Of a stretch of DNA of 64,000 nucleotides, positions 36,705 through 49,099 are shown in pieces. The notes beneath the pieces are model-generated. The model worked only from the letters and a program-made list of their open reading frames with translations. It was not told where the DNA came from and did not search any database. The first letter of the stretch is position 1; every line of letters starts with the position of its first letter. Position numbers and translations under genes: made by a program. The stretch is from Sciurus carolinensis (Eukaryota; Chordata; Mammalia; Rodentia; Sciuridae), in NCBI RefSeq assembly GCF_902686445.1, contig NC_062220.1, positions 96,906,143-96,970,142 of the forward strand, written 5' to 3'.

Positions 36705-37440
36705 TACAGGGTTCAATAATCCAGCAATCCTACTTCTGGGTATTTATTAAAAAGTTGAAAACAGGATCTTGAAAAGACACTAGCACTTCCAGGATCCCTG
36801 CAGCACTGTTTACAATAGCCAATATGAAGAAAGAACCTGAAAGTTCATCAATGGATGCGGAAAATGTGGTAGATAACGCATAATGGAATGTGAATCAGCC
36901 TTCAAAAAGGAAGGAAATTTGTGCTTTGTAGTTTCAGCTTGTATGGTCATTTTTTTGGTCTTGAATAACTGTGTAAAGTAAAGACTATTTATGTATGTAT
37001 ATGTGTACATGTTATGTATATGCATAGAGCCAGCTTTATAAAATGAAAGAATATGCACAAAAAAGAAGAAAATTTAGCAATATGCAAAAACAGAACATGG
37101 ATGAACCTTAAAGACGTATTTCACTTAAATACTTAAAGACTTAAATAAGTGAAATAAGGCAGTCACAGAAGGACAAATATATATATCATGATTCTACTCA
37201 TATAAGGTATCTAACATAGTCAAATTCATAGAGTCAAAGAGTCAAAGGTAGTTGCTGGGGGTGAGGAAAGGCAAAATGAAGAGTTGCTAAGCAATGGATC
37301 TAAGGTTTTAGTTAAACAAGATGAATTAATGCTAGAGTTGGCCATACAACTTCATATCTGTAGTCAGTAATACCATATCATGCATTTAAAATTTTGTTTA
37401 CAGGACAGATCTCATGTTAATTGTTCACACAAAAAAAATT
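36705..37440 (+). mobile_element. Old L1 (L1M-type) 3' remnant
   Basis: caatcctacttctgggtatt, cactgtttacaatagccaat, tgaaagttcatcaatggatg, aacatggatgaaccttaaag, aggcagtcacagaaggacaa and gtagttgctgggggtgagga follow an old L1 3' end with decayed ORF2 C-terminus. Confidence 0.72.
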
Positions 37441-38639
37441 CTTTTTAAAAAAGGAGGTAAATTTCTCTTATCTAGGAAATGGAATCCTATTTGTTCTACA
37501 AAATTATGCTTAACTGACCAGCTCTGTGTACAGCTCTGATTCCTAATCCTTTGGTTTCCAATATGGCGTAAAAGGAGACATCCTTTTGACTTCTGTATTC
37601 TAGATGGAACAATAACTCCACAACTGTTATTTGCAGCAATCCATAAGAAATTAAAACACGAGTTGAATTCTACCCACCAGCCACAGATTATCTCATCTAA
37701 ATTTGCCTGCCTGGATTAGCTCATCCTGTCTGCAAATATCACAGATATTTTTCCCATGCATTAGACTCAGATATAGAGTTCAATTAATTCCCCAGTTCAT
37801 AAGTAATAGGAGTTAATAACTAAAACCATGATTTTACTAACAAGATAGCCACATCACAGGAAAAAAGATGAAAATGAAACAGATTCCAAACAGAATCTGT
37901 ACATACAATTTAATAAAGCAAGCTAAGCAAATGACCCAGGCCTAAGGAGACACCTCTGATTCATTACTTCCCTTCTAGCTCCAAAATTCTGGGCCTGAGT
38001 TCAATACACATTCTAATAAAATTGATTTGGAGTGTTTTCTTTCGTTTGTTTTACATTACTATCAATGTGAAAACGCCACTAGAGTTTTGAAGGGAACTTT
38101 GGAGCTTGAATAGAGGGCAAAAATGATGTCTTTTTTAAATCTTACAGAATCAGATCCTTTCCTACAGTCTAAACTGTTTTCTCTAAAGATTTCAGAAAAA
38201 TTGGCGTTGAGAGAGCTTTGAGAGAAAAGAGAATGAGGGTTTGTCTGTCTACCTTGGATTGGTCTGTCTTACCTAAAGCAGGTTCCCTGAGTCTTACCCT
38301 GTAGCTAAGGACCAGGGCCACAGGAGAAAAGGACCACAGGACCCACCTGGGAGGTATCTGAGGGCAGGCAGATGATGGCCAATGGTGTGTCTCCACCAGT
38401 GGTCTAGGGCATCTTGCCAGTGTACTTAAGTGTGACCAAAGGAAATATGTGTTATGAACCGTGTTTTCTCAGTTTAAACAAGGTGATTCTCTTTTTGGTC
38501 CAAAAAGAGACGTGGAATATATACTTAGAGCCTCTTTTTGCCATCTATTCTAAAGGAAGATTTAAAAGATATAAATATAGCACAAATTTGCCACCTTGAG
38601 AAAGACACTGAAATCCAGAGAAAATAAAAATAGCTACCA
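37441..38639. other. Intron sequence, nothing recognised
   Basis: No repeat or exon was identified; two short frames at 38169-38396 (minus) and 38414-38599 (plus) are unsupported. Confidence 0.4.
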
Positions 38640-38840
38640 TTTATATTCTATGGAAATACTACATACTGTGCCAATACTTATGTATTAGCCCCAATTCTAA
38701 CTGCAGGCTAAAGAAATTAGCATGGTGTTCCGTATTTTACTGTGAAATCAGGTTTGGAAAGACTCGCCCAATATCACCCAGCTGGACACTGAGAAGGTCA
38801 GAATTCAAATACATCACCAATCAATTCCAAACATCTTCTG
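38640..38840 (-). mobile_element. MIR SINE
   Basis: acatactgtgccaatactta, ccgtattttactgtgaaatc, gaaagactcgcccaatatca and acactgagaaggtcagaatt match a reverse MIR. Confidence 0.65.
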
Positions 38841-40620
38841 ACCATTCTGAACTGCTTCCAAACTATAGCAATATCTTCTTTTCGGTCAAGCACCACAGTT
38901 TACAGTTTACCAAAGACACCCTTTCTAAAGTGTCATGTTCAACTCAAAAATAGTACCTGATAGCATCATCAGTGTCTTCCATTGGCATATGTTCCAATAC
39001 AGGTGGACCGTTCATATCACAGTTCAAAGGCAAATACTGCCCAGGGGTCAAACCTCAAAGCCTTCCACTGATACACCCTACTGCTCAGGTGTCCATCTTC
39101 CAACTAATTCGAATAAAAATATCTCCCCATGCTCCAAAGAGCTCTTAACTAAAGAGATAAATCTCTTCAACAGATAATTTGGACAGTTTGATAAGTCTTC
39201 AAACATCTGCTTATTATCTCCTGCTTGAACTAGGAATATTTCTCCATGTCTGAGTCATCTTTGCACCTTCCATAAAATCCCCTCTTCTTTCCCAGTATGC
39301 AACCTGAGATAGTAGGCTGCAAAAGTCAATGAAAAAATAAAGAAGTAGAAAAACAAACTTACATTTTTTAAGCTAAGCTATATAAAATTGCTGATATTTA
39401 AATTTTTTAATTCACCAAATATGCCAATTTCAAATTGTTCAAACTAGGACAGGGGTTAAGCTTCAGGAATAAAGGCCAAAAATCATAGTATCTTCTGTAG
39501 GGACTGAAGTCATTTGCTCTTTCATGCAACTGTCCTGGTTTAAGTAGCCCAGGATGCCTTAACGGTTTCAGAGTGCAGAGGACTCAGGTTCCTCCCATCT
39601 CATTTCTCTGTTGCACTTAACATATGGGATGGCTCCACTCCACCACCCATCAGGGCATCCACATCCAAACAGGGCAGGAAGGAGAGGATCAAGACCTAAG
39701 ATTTATTGTGCTTTCTGCGCTGACCTTCCACTGGTCAGAGCTTTGTCACATGGTGGCAGCAAGCTGCAAATGAAGCTGGAAATGTCTTTTTAAGAGCAAA
39801 AGTCAGCATTGTGCCACTAAAGGAAAAGGGAAGAATCAGTATTAAGGGGCAACCTGTAATCTCTGCCATATATCAAGGGAAAGAACTAGAACTGCCGAAG
39901 AATGGTATAGAGTTTCTATGATGGATCACATAGAATTGACTGAATTGAAGAGAAAATGAAAAACATCTGGCAAGATGAAAATAGAGTTATTGAAGTGAGC
40001 TTAAATAAGTAGAAGTCAGAATTCTTCGCGTATGCAAGTTGCTAAGAAGCAGATGGAGAGCACGCACAAATCTGAGGGCTTAGGAAACATGTGCCCTTTG
40101 TAGAAATCCTCCCCTTGCCCCACACATCCATGCTTTGCTCTCTTCCTTCCTAGGTTGTAGGGTCATGTTTTGGTGTATGTTCCTATTACTTCTCCTAGTG
40201 CTCAATTTAGGATGAGCTATAAAGAGTTTGTTAAGATGTTTATCTTATAATAAAAACTCAGATATTCAAGATTTCTTCATGACTTTTCCCAGCCACCTTT
40301 TAGGATATGAAGACACCAAGGTATCAGTGCCTCCTTCCCAGATTCCACAAAACTTTGAGTATGATATTTCTTAAAATAGTGTAAGTTGCTGGAATAAGAC
40401 CATCATACAATCAAAAACAGATGATTATTATACTGGTTTGCCCCACTTTAAAAAGTCACTAAATAAAATAACGCCTGTAGATAAGAGGGTAACTGGGAAT
40501 TTCCAGGGATATAAAAACAATGACACATAAAACAATGAATAACACATAAAGAAATGAAACCTGAGAATGATATCACCAAGAGTGGCAAAATAGAGGTAAC
40601 AAGGCTTTATTCTCTCCCAC
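38841..40620. other. Intron sequence, nothing recognised
   Basis: About 1.8 kb without a confidently named repeat. Short frames at 38935-39177 and 39611-39793 are unsupported. Confidence 0.4.
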
Positions 40621-40855
40621 AGAAAACCAAATACAGCCGGGAGCAGTGTGCATGCCTAAAATCCCAGTGGCTCAAGAGGCTGAGGCAGGAGGATCAAGAG
40701 TTCAAAAAACAAGGTGCTAAGCAACTCAGTGAGACCCTGTCTCTAAATAAAATACAAAATAGGGCTGGGGATGAGGCTCAGTGGTTGAGTGCCCCCGAGT
40801 TCAATCCCCAGTACTCCCCCCACCAAAAAAACAAAACAAAAGAAAACCAAATACA
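40621..40855 (+). mobile_element. B1-ID composite SINE with exact 15-bp TSD
   Basis: The duplication agaaaaccaaataca at 40621-40635 and 40841-40855 is exact. Between them are the 7SL-like half (ggctcaagaggctgaggcag), the linker gcaactcagtgagaccctgt, and the ID half gggctggggatgaggctcag to gagttcaatccccagtactc, with an A/C-rich tail. This is the reference copy in this window for the full composite. Confidence 0.95.
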
Positions 40856-40875
40856 AATTCAGTGATGACACTACC

Positions 40876-40987
40876 CAGGGGATTGGAGGGTATAACTCAG
40901 TGATAGAGTACTTTCCCAGCATCCAAGAGGCCCTGAGTTCGATCCCTAGCACTGAAAAAAGAAAAAAAAAAAAAAAAAAAAAAAAAA
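40876..40987 (+). mobile_element. ID-type SINE
   Basis: ggggattggagggtataact, cagtgatagagtactttccc and ctgagttcgatccctagcac, then a poly(A) tail of over 20 bases. The B box is ttcgatccc. It lies only about 20 bases after the end of the preceding SINE's duplication. Confidence 0.88.
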
Positions 40988-41119
40988 CTGAAACATTTTC
41001 AGGTACCAGACCACTTGGAATTTCTTGCCTACCCTTGGCTACTACCGGAGACCCAACATTTCTCAAAACTGCAGAGAAATATCACTAGAGAATGTTGAAA
41101 GAATACTGAATGGCAATGT

Positions 41120-41352
41120 CTTCAATCTTTTCAGAGAATATGGACTCTCTGGAATAAGACTCCCAAGGTCAAATCCCAACTGCATACTTAAATAGCTCAG
41201 GAATCTCAAACCAATTGGGTAACCTTTTCCTTTCTGTCTGTTAACACTCTTCATCTGTAAGATAAAGGCAATAAAGGACCTACAATGAGGGTTAAATGAG
41301 TTCACATATGTGAACTGCTCATAATAGTGCCTAAAAGATAGGAAGTACCCAA
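41120..41352 (+). mobile_element. MIR SINE, near full length
   Basis: ggactctctggaataagact, gtcaaatcccaactgcatac, tcatctgtaagataaaggca, gagggttaaatgagttcaca and ataatagtgcctaaaagata follow the MIR from 5' to 3'. Confidence 0.82.
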
Positions 41353-41602
41353 TTCTTAATGACAACAAGACTGGGCAGAAGAATTAAGATGACTCAAGTG
41401 CAGATTTTTTATAATCCCTCATTTTTCTCCTCACTTTATAAAAATCCATAGAGGGCTTCCTTCTATGGTGGTATGAAGTTGCCCCCAGCACCCACGACAG
41501 CCTGGCAAGCTCTGTGGCAGGAAGATAGAAGGGAATGAAGAAGAAAACCTTTCCCACCATGGAGAAGAGAAAAAAGAGGAAGAAAAAGCATCCCAATTAT
41601 TT

Positions 41603-41610
41603 CCTCTTTT

Positions 41611-41645
<35 letters not shown>

Positions 41646-41734
41646 TGGTGCTGGGGATCGAACCTAGGACCTTGGGCTTGTAAGGCGAGCACTCTACCGA
41701 CTGAGCTATCTCCCCAGCCCCCTCTTTTCCCTTT
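41603..41734 (-). mobile_element. Young ID SINE with 14-bp TSD and intact Pol III boxes
   Basis: The duplication cctcttttcccttt at 41603-41616 and 41721-41734 is exact. The minus strand reads ggggctggggagatagctca then gtcggtagagtgctcgcc and ends at the A-rich tail. The A box (TAGCTCAGTCGG) and B box (GGTTCGATCCC) fit the tRNA promoter consensus, so this copy could be transcribed by RNA polymerase III. Confidence 0.93.
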
Positions 41735-42555
41735 GAAGTAAGAATAACATCAGGTCAGAGGGAAGCTATGGCCCTAATGCCCCACTGAACACCTAGATTA
41801 CTCCTTGGGCTGCCTCACTCACCATCCTAGGGCACAGCTACATCACTGTAGCTTCACAGTGACAAGACAAAGGAGACCAGAAGTTTAGACTCCCCAAGCT
41901 ATTCGACACTCATGTGGTGAAGACACAGCTATTTAGAAGACTGACTGGGAAACATGCCAGATTTGTGGGGCTGGGGGGCAGTTGCTGTGGCAGTGGTCAT
42001 GTGACTGTGCAGCAAGGCCTGAGGATCAAAGCTCAACATCACTCCAGCCAGACAGCCGGGAGATGTGTGGTGCCAGAAGGAACCAAGGAGAGGCAAAGCT
42101 AGTCAAAGCAAGTCATGTCAATACACCTCACCTAAGCCCAGAGGTACAGATCATGAGTTAGTGCACCACCGTCACCTGAAGGGAAACTCATTCATGTGGG
42201 CACAGGACATTGTTCCCAGGGGACAGAAGGGATATTGTAACACACAAAGCACTGCTACTTCTGTGAAACTATACATCACAAGGCTCCCAATCCTTACCCA
42301 CCGATCTGCATAGACACCATCTGTACAGTTTCTTTAAACATGTGAGATGCAGTGTAAGTTAAAAGTAGTGACCACACCCCCACCACCAAATTCAACCATA
42401 AACGTTGACAGGTTCCTCTGATTAGGCATAAAATATATAAAGACAAAATCATTCCATAAATAAAAGAGTCCTGTGGAGATATAACAGTGGACAAGTACAA
42501 CTCAGGTCTCAACATCAAACTTATAACTGAAAGATATAAGCTTCTAAGCTCTCAC
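41735..42555. other. Intron sequence, nothing recognised
   Basis: Frames at 41914-42102 and 42065-42313 have no recognisable features. No repeat was named. Confidence 0.4.
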
Positions 42556-42658
42556 AACTTGATTAAAATGTAAATGTGGAACACTACTTTGGAAAACTGG
42601 CACTATCTTCGAAAGCTAACAATTTTCACCCTACTGAATCAGTAATTCCATTCTGCTA

Positions 42659-43113
42659 TGATTCAGATATGGTTTGAGTGTGCCCCCCACAAAATCTATG
42701 CGTTGGAAACGAGGTTCCCAATGTGGTGATGGTGAGATGGTGGACCTTTTAAGAGGTTGGCAAGTTGATTAGGTCACTTGGGGCATGACCCTTGGAAGGG
42801 ATTAATGTAGTTCTCATGCAACCCTGATGAGTTCCCAAGAGATTGGGCTGTTATAAAAAAGAGCAAGCCTGTCCTTGAGTCTTTCTTGCTTTCTGTCTTA
42901 CCACATGACTGCTCTCTAAAACACTATACTTCCACCACAATGCCATCTGCCATGTTGTGTTGCAGTCAAAAGACCTTCACAGAGCTGAGCAGTTAAAACC
43001 ACCTCATCTTGAACTCTCATCCTCCAAAACTATGAGTCAAATAAACCTCTTTTCTTTATAACATACACATTACTCAGGTATTCAGTTAAAGCAATGGAAC
43101 ACAGACTAATACA
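42659..43113 (+). mobile_element. Solo LTR, MST-like MaLR
   Basis: Starts near tgattcagatatggtttgag and ends ggaacacagactaataca. The interior shows the MST/THE1-class order: atgcgttggaaacgaggttc, ggaccttttaagaggttggc, and aataaacctcttttctttat with an AATAAA signal. It sits inside the L1M fragment. Confidence 0.75.
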
Positions 43114-43350
43114 TCCTCCAAGGTACTAATCCAAGAGAAATGAGTGGTTTTGGCAGCCAAAAGACATGGATAAAATTCAACAGCAGCTTTCATTCATACT
43201 AGCCAAGTACTGGAAACAACCAAATCCTTTCAACAGGAGAATGAATAAATAAATTGTGAACCTTTATACAGCATAGATTGATTAAAAAAAAGAATGAACT
43301 ACTCTTATATGCAGCAACTTGAATGAATTTCACATGCATTATGATAAGCT

Positions 43351-43583
43351 AAAGAAGATCTAAAAGAGCTTGGCATGGCAGTGCATATCCCAGTGGCTCA
43401 AGAGGCCGAGGCAGAAGGATTGCAAGTTCAAAGCCAGCCTCAGCAAAAGTGAGATACTAAACAACTCAGTGAGACTCCGTCTCTAAACAAAATACAAAAT
43501 AGGGTTGGGGATGTGGCTCAGTGGTTGAGTTCCCTTGAGTTCAATCCCCAGTACCCACCCCTAAAAAAAGAAGTTCTAAAAGA
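43351..43583 (+). mobile_element. B1-ID composite SINE with near-exact TSD
   Basis: aaagaagatctaaaaga (43351-43367) and aaagaagttctaaaaga (43567-43583) differ at one base. The body has gcttggcatggcagtgcata, aagaggccgaggcagaagga, gggttggggatgtggctcag and gagttcaatccccagtaccc. Confidence 0.92.
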
Positions 43584-43771
43584 ATACATGCCATATGATT
43601 CCATTTAAACAAAGTTCAAGAATTCATGAAACTAACTTACCAGGCTAGAATCAGAATAGTGGTTAACTGAGAATAAAAAGTGATCAGAAAAAGGGAATAT
43701 TCACTGGAATGAGATATGAGGGAGCCTAACTCTATTCAGGAAATGCCTTATGATCTCATCTAAATGGCAGA

Positions 43772-43806
43772 AGGTATATATATATGTATATATATGTATA
43801 TATGTA
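43772..43806. repeat. (TATATG/TA)n microsatellite
   Basis: Alternating tatatatatgtatatatatg units. Confidence 0.9.
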
Positions 43807-45289
43807 TCAAGTTGATAAGATTGTTGCTAATTAGTACGTGCATGTCATATCTCATTCTAAAAACTCTAAGAAAACATGTATATATGTATGGGCAATCTTT
43901 CAATTTCAATTTGAGGAAGCAATCTTTAGCACTGAGAGGAGGGTAATCACTACTATTATGCTACCCACAAAGAGGCTACTCTATAGCCAAACTGTACAGA
44001 GTCTCATCTAATGCCCTCTGAAAATAAATGCAGATTTCTCCCTGATTATGTCTGATAGAGGTTTCCTCCTCACTTATCTGGGCCACCTCTAAAGAAAGAT
44101 CTCTAGTTGCCATGAGATGAACAACTAGAAAAAGGCAGGCTAGAGTAACCTAAGGACTGAATCAAGTTAAGAAATTTTACTATCCCTTAAATAATAGCTC
44201 AAAATATTACATTAAAGGTGTGTGATGAGAAACCTAAAGTGGGGGAAAACATACCCCACATATTCAAGTTCAAAACAATCACAATACCTGGCTGGACCAA
44301 ATCCTAAGGGACCCACATACTCTTAGTCATCAAAGGGCAAGGAACATGCCCACAACCAGAACAAACCAGCCTAAGTGGCTGAGTGCAAGTAGTTCTACCA
44401 TTTACCACTGACTTCTTTCTGCTCTTCAGAATTTTGTGCTCTTCAAAGAGTTCTGTGGAACTGTTCAAGACAAAAATATCCTTTAATACTTTAGACCCAT
44501 TGATGTTTAAGCTTTTTAAGGTCACAGACTTTTTTGAGAATTGGATAAAAGCTATGAGGATTCAGAAAAAAAAATACATAAAATGTTGCATGTATTTTGA
44601 GGTATCATAAATAATATTTAAGAGCTCCTAACAAGGAAACTATAAAAGTATAAAGAAGAGTATGAATCATTTTCTAAGTAATCTAAATCATTTTGTAGAA
44701 TATAACTGTAGTTTTAATTACAAAAGGGCTAAAATCAATAAGTCCTTATGTTTTGTTTTAGCTGGAGTTATGGTTAATAAATCTGCTAATACAGATATCT
44801 CCTACTATCATCTTGCTTTGTCTTTTTTTGTTTTATCATTTTAAATGGGTACATGAGCTAATTATTACTTAATAGACCCCATTTCATTAAAACACATTTT
44901 GAAACATGCGCTAACTTACAAAGGCTAATGTAAAAAACAGTGGAAATGTATTTTTTGTTTGTAATTCATTTTTTTCTCACCTTACACAGAAGACAACTTG
45001 ATAAGCCAATAATTATAAATCTTATTGAAGAGCATACTATATGCAAAGACATAATTTGTTTGACAATCACAGCACAGAGGAAGGGGGAAAGAGACAAAGT
45101 TACAGAAGAGTAAAGTTTTGTACACTATGTAAATTGTTAGCATTAATCAGAACTAGATTGTTACAAATTAATTGTAACCCTGAGCAATCACAAAGAAAAC
45201 AACTACAAAAAATTAGTAAAAGAAAGGAGGGACTAAAATGCCACACTGAAATGTCTTTTTAACACAAAGTAATGAGAAACAAAGAAAAA
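43807..45289. other. A+T-rich intron sequence, nothing recognised
   Basis: No named repeat or exon. Frames at 44304-44525 (minus) and 44383-44610 (plus) are unsupported. Confidence 0.4.
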
Positions 45290-46241
45290 AAGGAAAAAGG
45301 ACATAAATGATAGAGACAAATTCTACCTTTTCAGTAATTATATTAAAAGTAAGCAGATTAAATCCTCCAATCAAAATCAAAAGACAAAGAATAGCAAAAT
45401 AGATTTTTAAAATCCAAGTAAATACTGTTTACAAAAGATAATAACTTAGAGTCAAAGACACAAATAGGTTGAAAGTAAAAGAGTAGAAAAAATGCATCAC
45501 ATGAACAGTAACCAAAGGAGAACTGGAGAGGCTATACTAATATCAGGCAAAATAGACTTTTGTCTTAAAGACAAAAATTGTTACTAGAGACAAAGACATT
45601 ATACAATTACAAAAGCTCAATCTATGAAGTGATTATAATAAATCCAAACATTTATGTAAAAGTACCATAATAAAACAAAATCTAGTAAAAGTACCATACA
45701 TAAAACCAAAACAGATAGAATTAAAGAAACAGAAAATTCAACAAGACGACTTTGATACCTTACTTCTGATAATAGAACAAGTAGTCAGAAGATTGACAAG
45801 AAAGATGTGAACACTATACACCATCTATTCCTGGCATACATCCAAAGAATGCTCTACCCAATGACAGCAGAATGCAATTCTTCAAATATACATAAAACTT
45901 TCTTCAGGATAGATTATGTGTTAGACTACAAAACAAGCCTCAATAAATTTTAATGAATTGAAATCACATGAAGTACATTCTCCAACTATAACTGGATGAA
46001 ATTAGCAATTATTAAGAGAATTTAGAAAATTAGAAAATATATGGTAATGGAACATCAAATTGTTAAACAATGAACCAAAGAATAAATCACAAGAGAAATG
46101 AGAACATGCTCTGGCATGTATAAAAATGAATACACAGGGCTGGGGCAGTGGTTCAGTAGTAGAGTGCTTGCCTAGCATGTGTGAAGCACTGGGTTCTATC
46201 CTCAGCACCACATAAATAAAGCTATTGTGTCCACCTACAAT

Positions 46242-46290
<49 letters not shown>

Positions 46291-47005
46291 GCATTTTAGA
46301 AAATGAATACACAACATATCAACACTTACAGGATAAGCAAAAGTTGTGTTTAATGGGAAAGTTACCTAAACTTCCATGTTAAACTAAATACAAATTTAAT
46401 CCAGAATAAATAGAAGTATGGAAATAATAAAGATGACATTGGAAATAAATGGAATAAAGAATAGAATAACAATACATAAAATAAATGAAAGAAAAAGTTG
46501 GTTCTCTGAGGAAATAAACAAATTGACAAACGTTTAGATACACTGACCAAGAAATGAGAAATTACTAAAATTTGGAATGATACAGCAGACCTTTCAGAAT
46601 AAAAAGGAATATGCTAAATAATGGTGTGTAAAAAAAATTGGATAAATAAACTAGATGAAATGGAAAAGACACAAATTATCAAAACTGATTGAAAAAGAAA
46701 TAGAAAATCTAAATGGACCTAAAACAAGCAACAAAACTTTGTTAACAATCAAAATTTTTCACACGAATTAAAAACCTTGCCTACATTGCTTCACTGGTGA
46801 ATTCTTCCAATATTTAAAGAAATAACATCAATTCTGCACAAACTCTTCTAAAAATTAGAAGAGGAGGAATTATTTCCCCATTCATTCTATGAGGCAGGTC
46901 ACTGTTACCTTTATTCAAAAACCAACAAAGATCTCATAGAAAACTATAAGGAAATACCTATTGTGAATATAGACACACAAATCATCAATAGAAAACTAAA
47001 GAGAA
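45290..47005 (+). mobile_element. Old L1 (L1M-type) ORF2 fragment split by an ID SINE
   Basis: Two segments, about 45290-46136 and 46300-47005, continue one ORF2 alignment: aaagacacaaataggttgaa, ggctatactaatatcaggca, aaaatagacttttgtcttaa before the SINE, and tggttctctgaggaaataaa, cctacattgcttcactggtg, aaaccaacaaagatctcata after it. The reading frame is destroyed by many stops. Confidence 0.72.
46123..46313 (+). mobile_element. ID-type SINE with 14-bp TSD and (TA)n tail
   Basis: aaaatgaatacaca at 46123-46136 and 46300-46313 is exact. The body gggctggggcagtggttcag, tagagtgcttgcctagcatg, gggttctatcctcagcacca continues into cacataaataaagctattgt, an extended tail typical of this subfamily, then a (TA)n array at 46245-46290. 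Confidence 0.92.
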
Positions 47006-48290
47006 AAAAGAAAACTCAAGTTCCTAGAAAATGGCCTTCCCCCACAGTGGACCAAAATCCTTCTCTGAGTTTTGACCACTCTCTCTACCAGGAACTTTAA
47101 GCAGTCTAATTATTGTTTACCCAGTAATAAAACATGTAAGATCAATGTAGTTATAAATAAGTCCCTGGAACTCACCCTATCTCCTCCTGTTTTCTACTGA
47201 AAATATGCAGCACGTTTTCAAGTCTAGTTTTCGTCTTACTGCACTTTTTGTAATTGCTGCATTAACCAGCATTGTTTTAAAAATATAATGGCTTTTACAG
47301 AATCAGATTACACAGAATTCAATCTGCCACAAGATCCAACTTTCCATGCTATACAACATTCCTAATAAGAGAGTCATTTGGCTCTTGATGAAACATTTCC
47401 AATCTGGCTTCAAGAAAGCAAATTGATTTCTTTGAAATTTAGGTAGGCTTTTTTAAGCATAAGAGCATTTTAAAAAACATACTGTAGGGCACTCACTGCT
47501 TTTTACCATTCTCTCTCACTACGTCAGAGGTAAACTTACTCTTCCTATTATAACACTGAAGTGAACCTATAAGCTCATAATCACCACAAAATCTCAACTA
47601 AGGTCTCCTTCTCTAAAGAAGTGTGCCTTGCAAACTTCAATGTGTCTTAGATCCACCTAAAGAACTTAAAAAAGTAGATGCTCAAGTCGTTAACTAAAGA
47701 GATTATCATTTGGTAAATCACTAACTCAGCCCAAGAATCTGTACTTTTAACTCATCCCCTCTCCAAGTGTTCCCGACCACACTGCCAAAGAAATACTTGC
47801 TTTGTAGATTCCTTCTCTATGCTTAACAGGAGTGACCACGGACCAGTGTAGATCCCCAGGAGAAGCTCGACAATGAAGGGCATGTGACCCAATCCATAAT
47901 TCAGGAACACAAGTGGGGTCTGGAGTCCCCAAGGACACAAGCATTTTGTGAAGAGGTAGAAAGAGAAACTCAGAAATCATTTTCCTAGAGATGTTTAAAG
48001 AAGAACCCACTGAACAGAGAGAACAGGCAAGAAGTAGACATTGTACTATAGAAATCTGTAAGTTAAAGAGGCAGGATTTTGTACACAGATGCCTCAAATA
48101 TTGAGAAATTATAGTGTGGAAGGCTCATACTACTCTCCAATCCCCTAGGTTGTGCTATCAAGAATTGGGAGATCCTTCCAAGGCTGAGACCATCTACACT
48201 ATTATAGACTTTGCAAATACTGTTAGGTAGCAGAGAAAACTGTCTGCTACAAAGAATGTCTCTCCAAATGTAAGATTCCCTCCTAACCAG
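47006..48290. other. Intron sequence, nothing recognised
   Basis: No repeat was named. The 116-codon minus frame at 47747-48097 has no recognisable motif and no splice support. Confidence 0.4.
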
Positions 48291-48440
48291 TAGAATAGAG
48301 GAGGCAGATCAGGGGAGGAAAAGGAAAGGTATTGGGGAATGAAATCAATCAAATTATGTTATGTGCATATATGAATATATCACAATAAATCCCACAATTA
48401 TAATGCACCAATAAAAACATTAAACAAATAAAAACTGAGA
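48291..48440 (+). mobile_element. L1 3' UTR fragment (single tail unit)
   Basis: ccagtagaatagaggaggca, gaggaaaaggaaaggtattg, tcaaattatgttatgtgcat and ataatgcaccaataaaaaca match one copy of the unit that is triplicated at 6290-6765. Confidence 0.82.
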
Positions 48441-49099
48441 AAAAAATGGCTTCAAGGCAACCTGACTGTTCCTAAGTCCATGACCAATGTGAGGACTCCA
48501 CATGCAATCCAAATGGAGTCAAATCTTTTGAAGGCAGAATAATCTTTCTAGATCTATGACATTACAGAACTTCATAAGGATCTCACTTTTATTTTGGACT
48601 TCTGATGGTTTAAAATTAAAGACCTTACTCTCAGCAAATCCATGAAAGCAGGCTGGATTGGCCTTTACTGCTATTGTACAAAGCTGTCTTTGTATGACTA
48701 GTAATTCAGAGGGTGAGTCAGTTCTGGACCAGTGTCCTGGCTCTGTATCAAGGGGTAGCTATGCCCCAGAAGAACCCTTTGGTGTGTGAGGGTAAAATCT
48801 GATCACACTAAAGAGAGGTTGCTACTACAGTGAGACCATACTGATTAGGGTCCCCTTTGCCTAGTTAAATGTCTGAGTGGGAGAAGATATTACTTATTAG
48901 GCTGATATTTACAGTCAACTCTGTGCTCTACACTACAGTTCTTGATTATACTCAATGAATATGAGCAAAGAGCTGATGTATGGAGGGCTTCCTATATTCA
49001 CCTCATCCTTACCCTACTTGCTTGATGGCCTCAGTTCATCCTTAGGATCTTAGCTTAAAATCTACCTTCTCAAAACAGGGTTAACCCTTCAGCACAGAC
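48441..49099. other. Intron sequence, nothing recognised
   Basis: No repeat or exon was identified. Confidence 0.4.

Larger units (their letters stand above)
42556..43660 (+). mobile_element. Old L1 (L1M-type) fragment interrupted by an LTR and a SINE
   Basis: Before the LTR: gtggaacactactttggaaa, cagtaattccattctgctat. After it: caaggtactaatccaagaga, tactagccaagtactggaaa, aggagaatgaataaataaat, and after the SINE: ccatatgattccatttaaac, gttcaagaattcatgaaact. These segments are in L1 3'-end order, so they are one element split twice. Confidence 0.68.
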
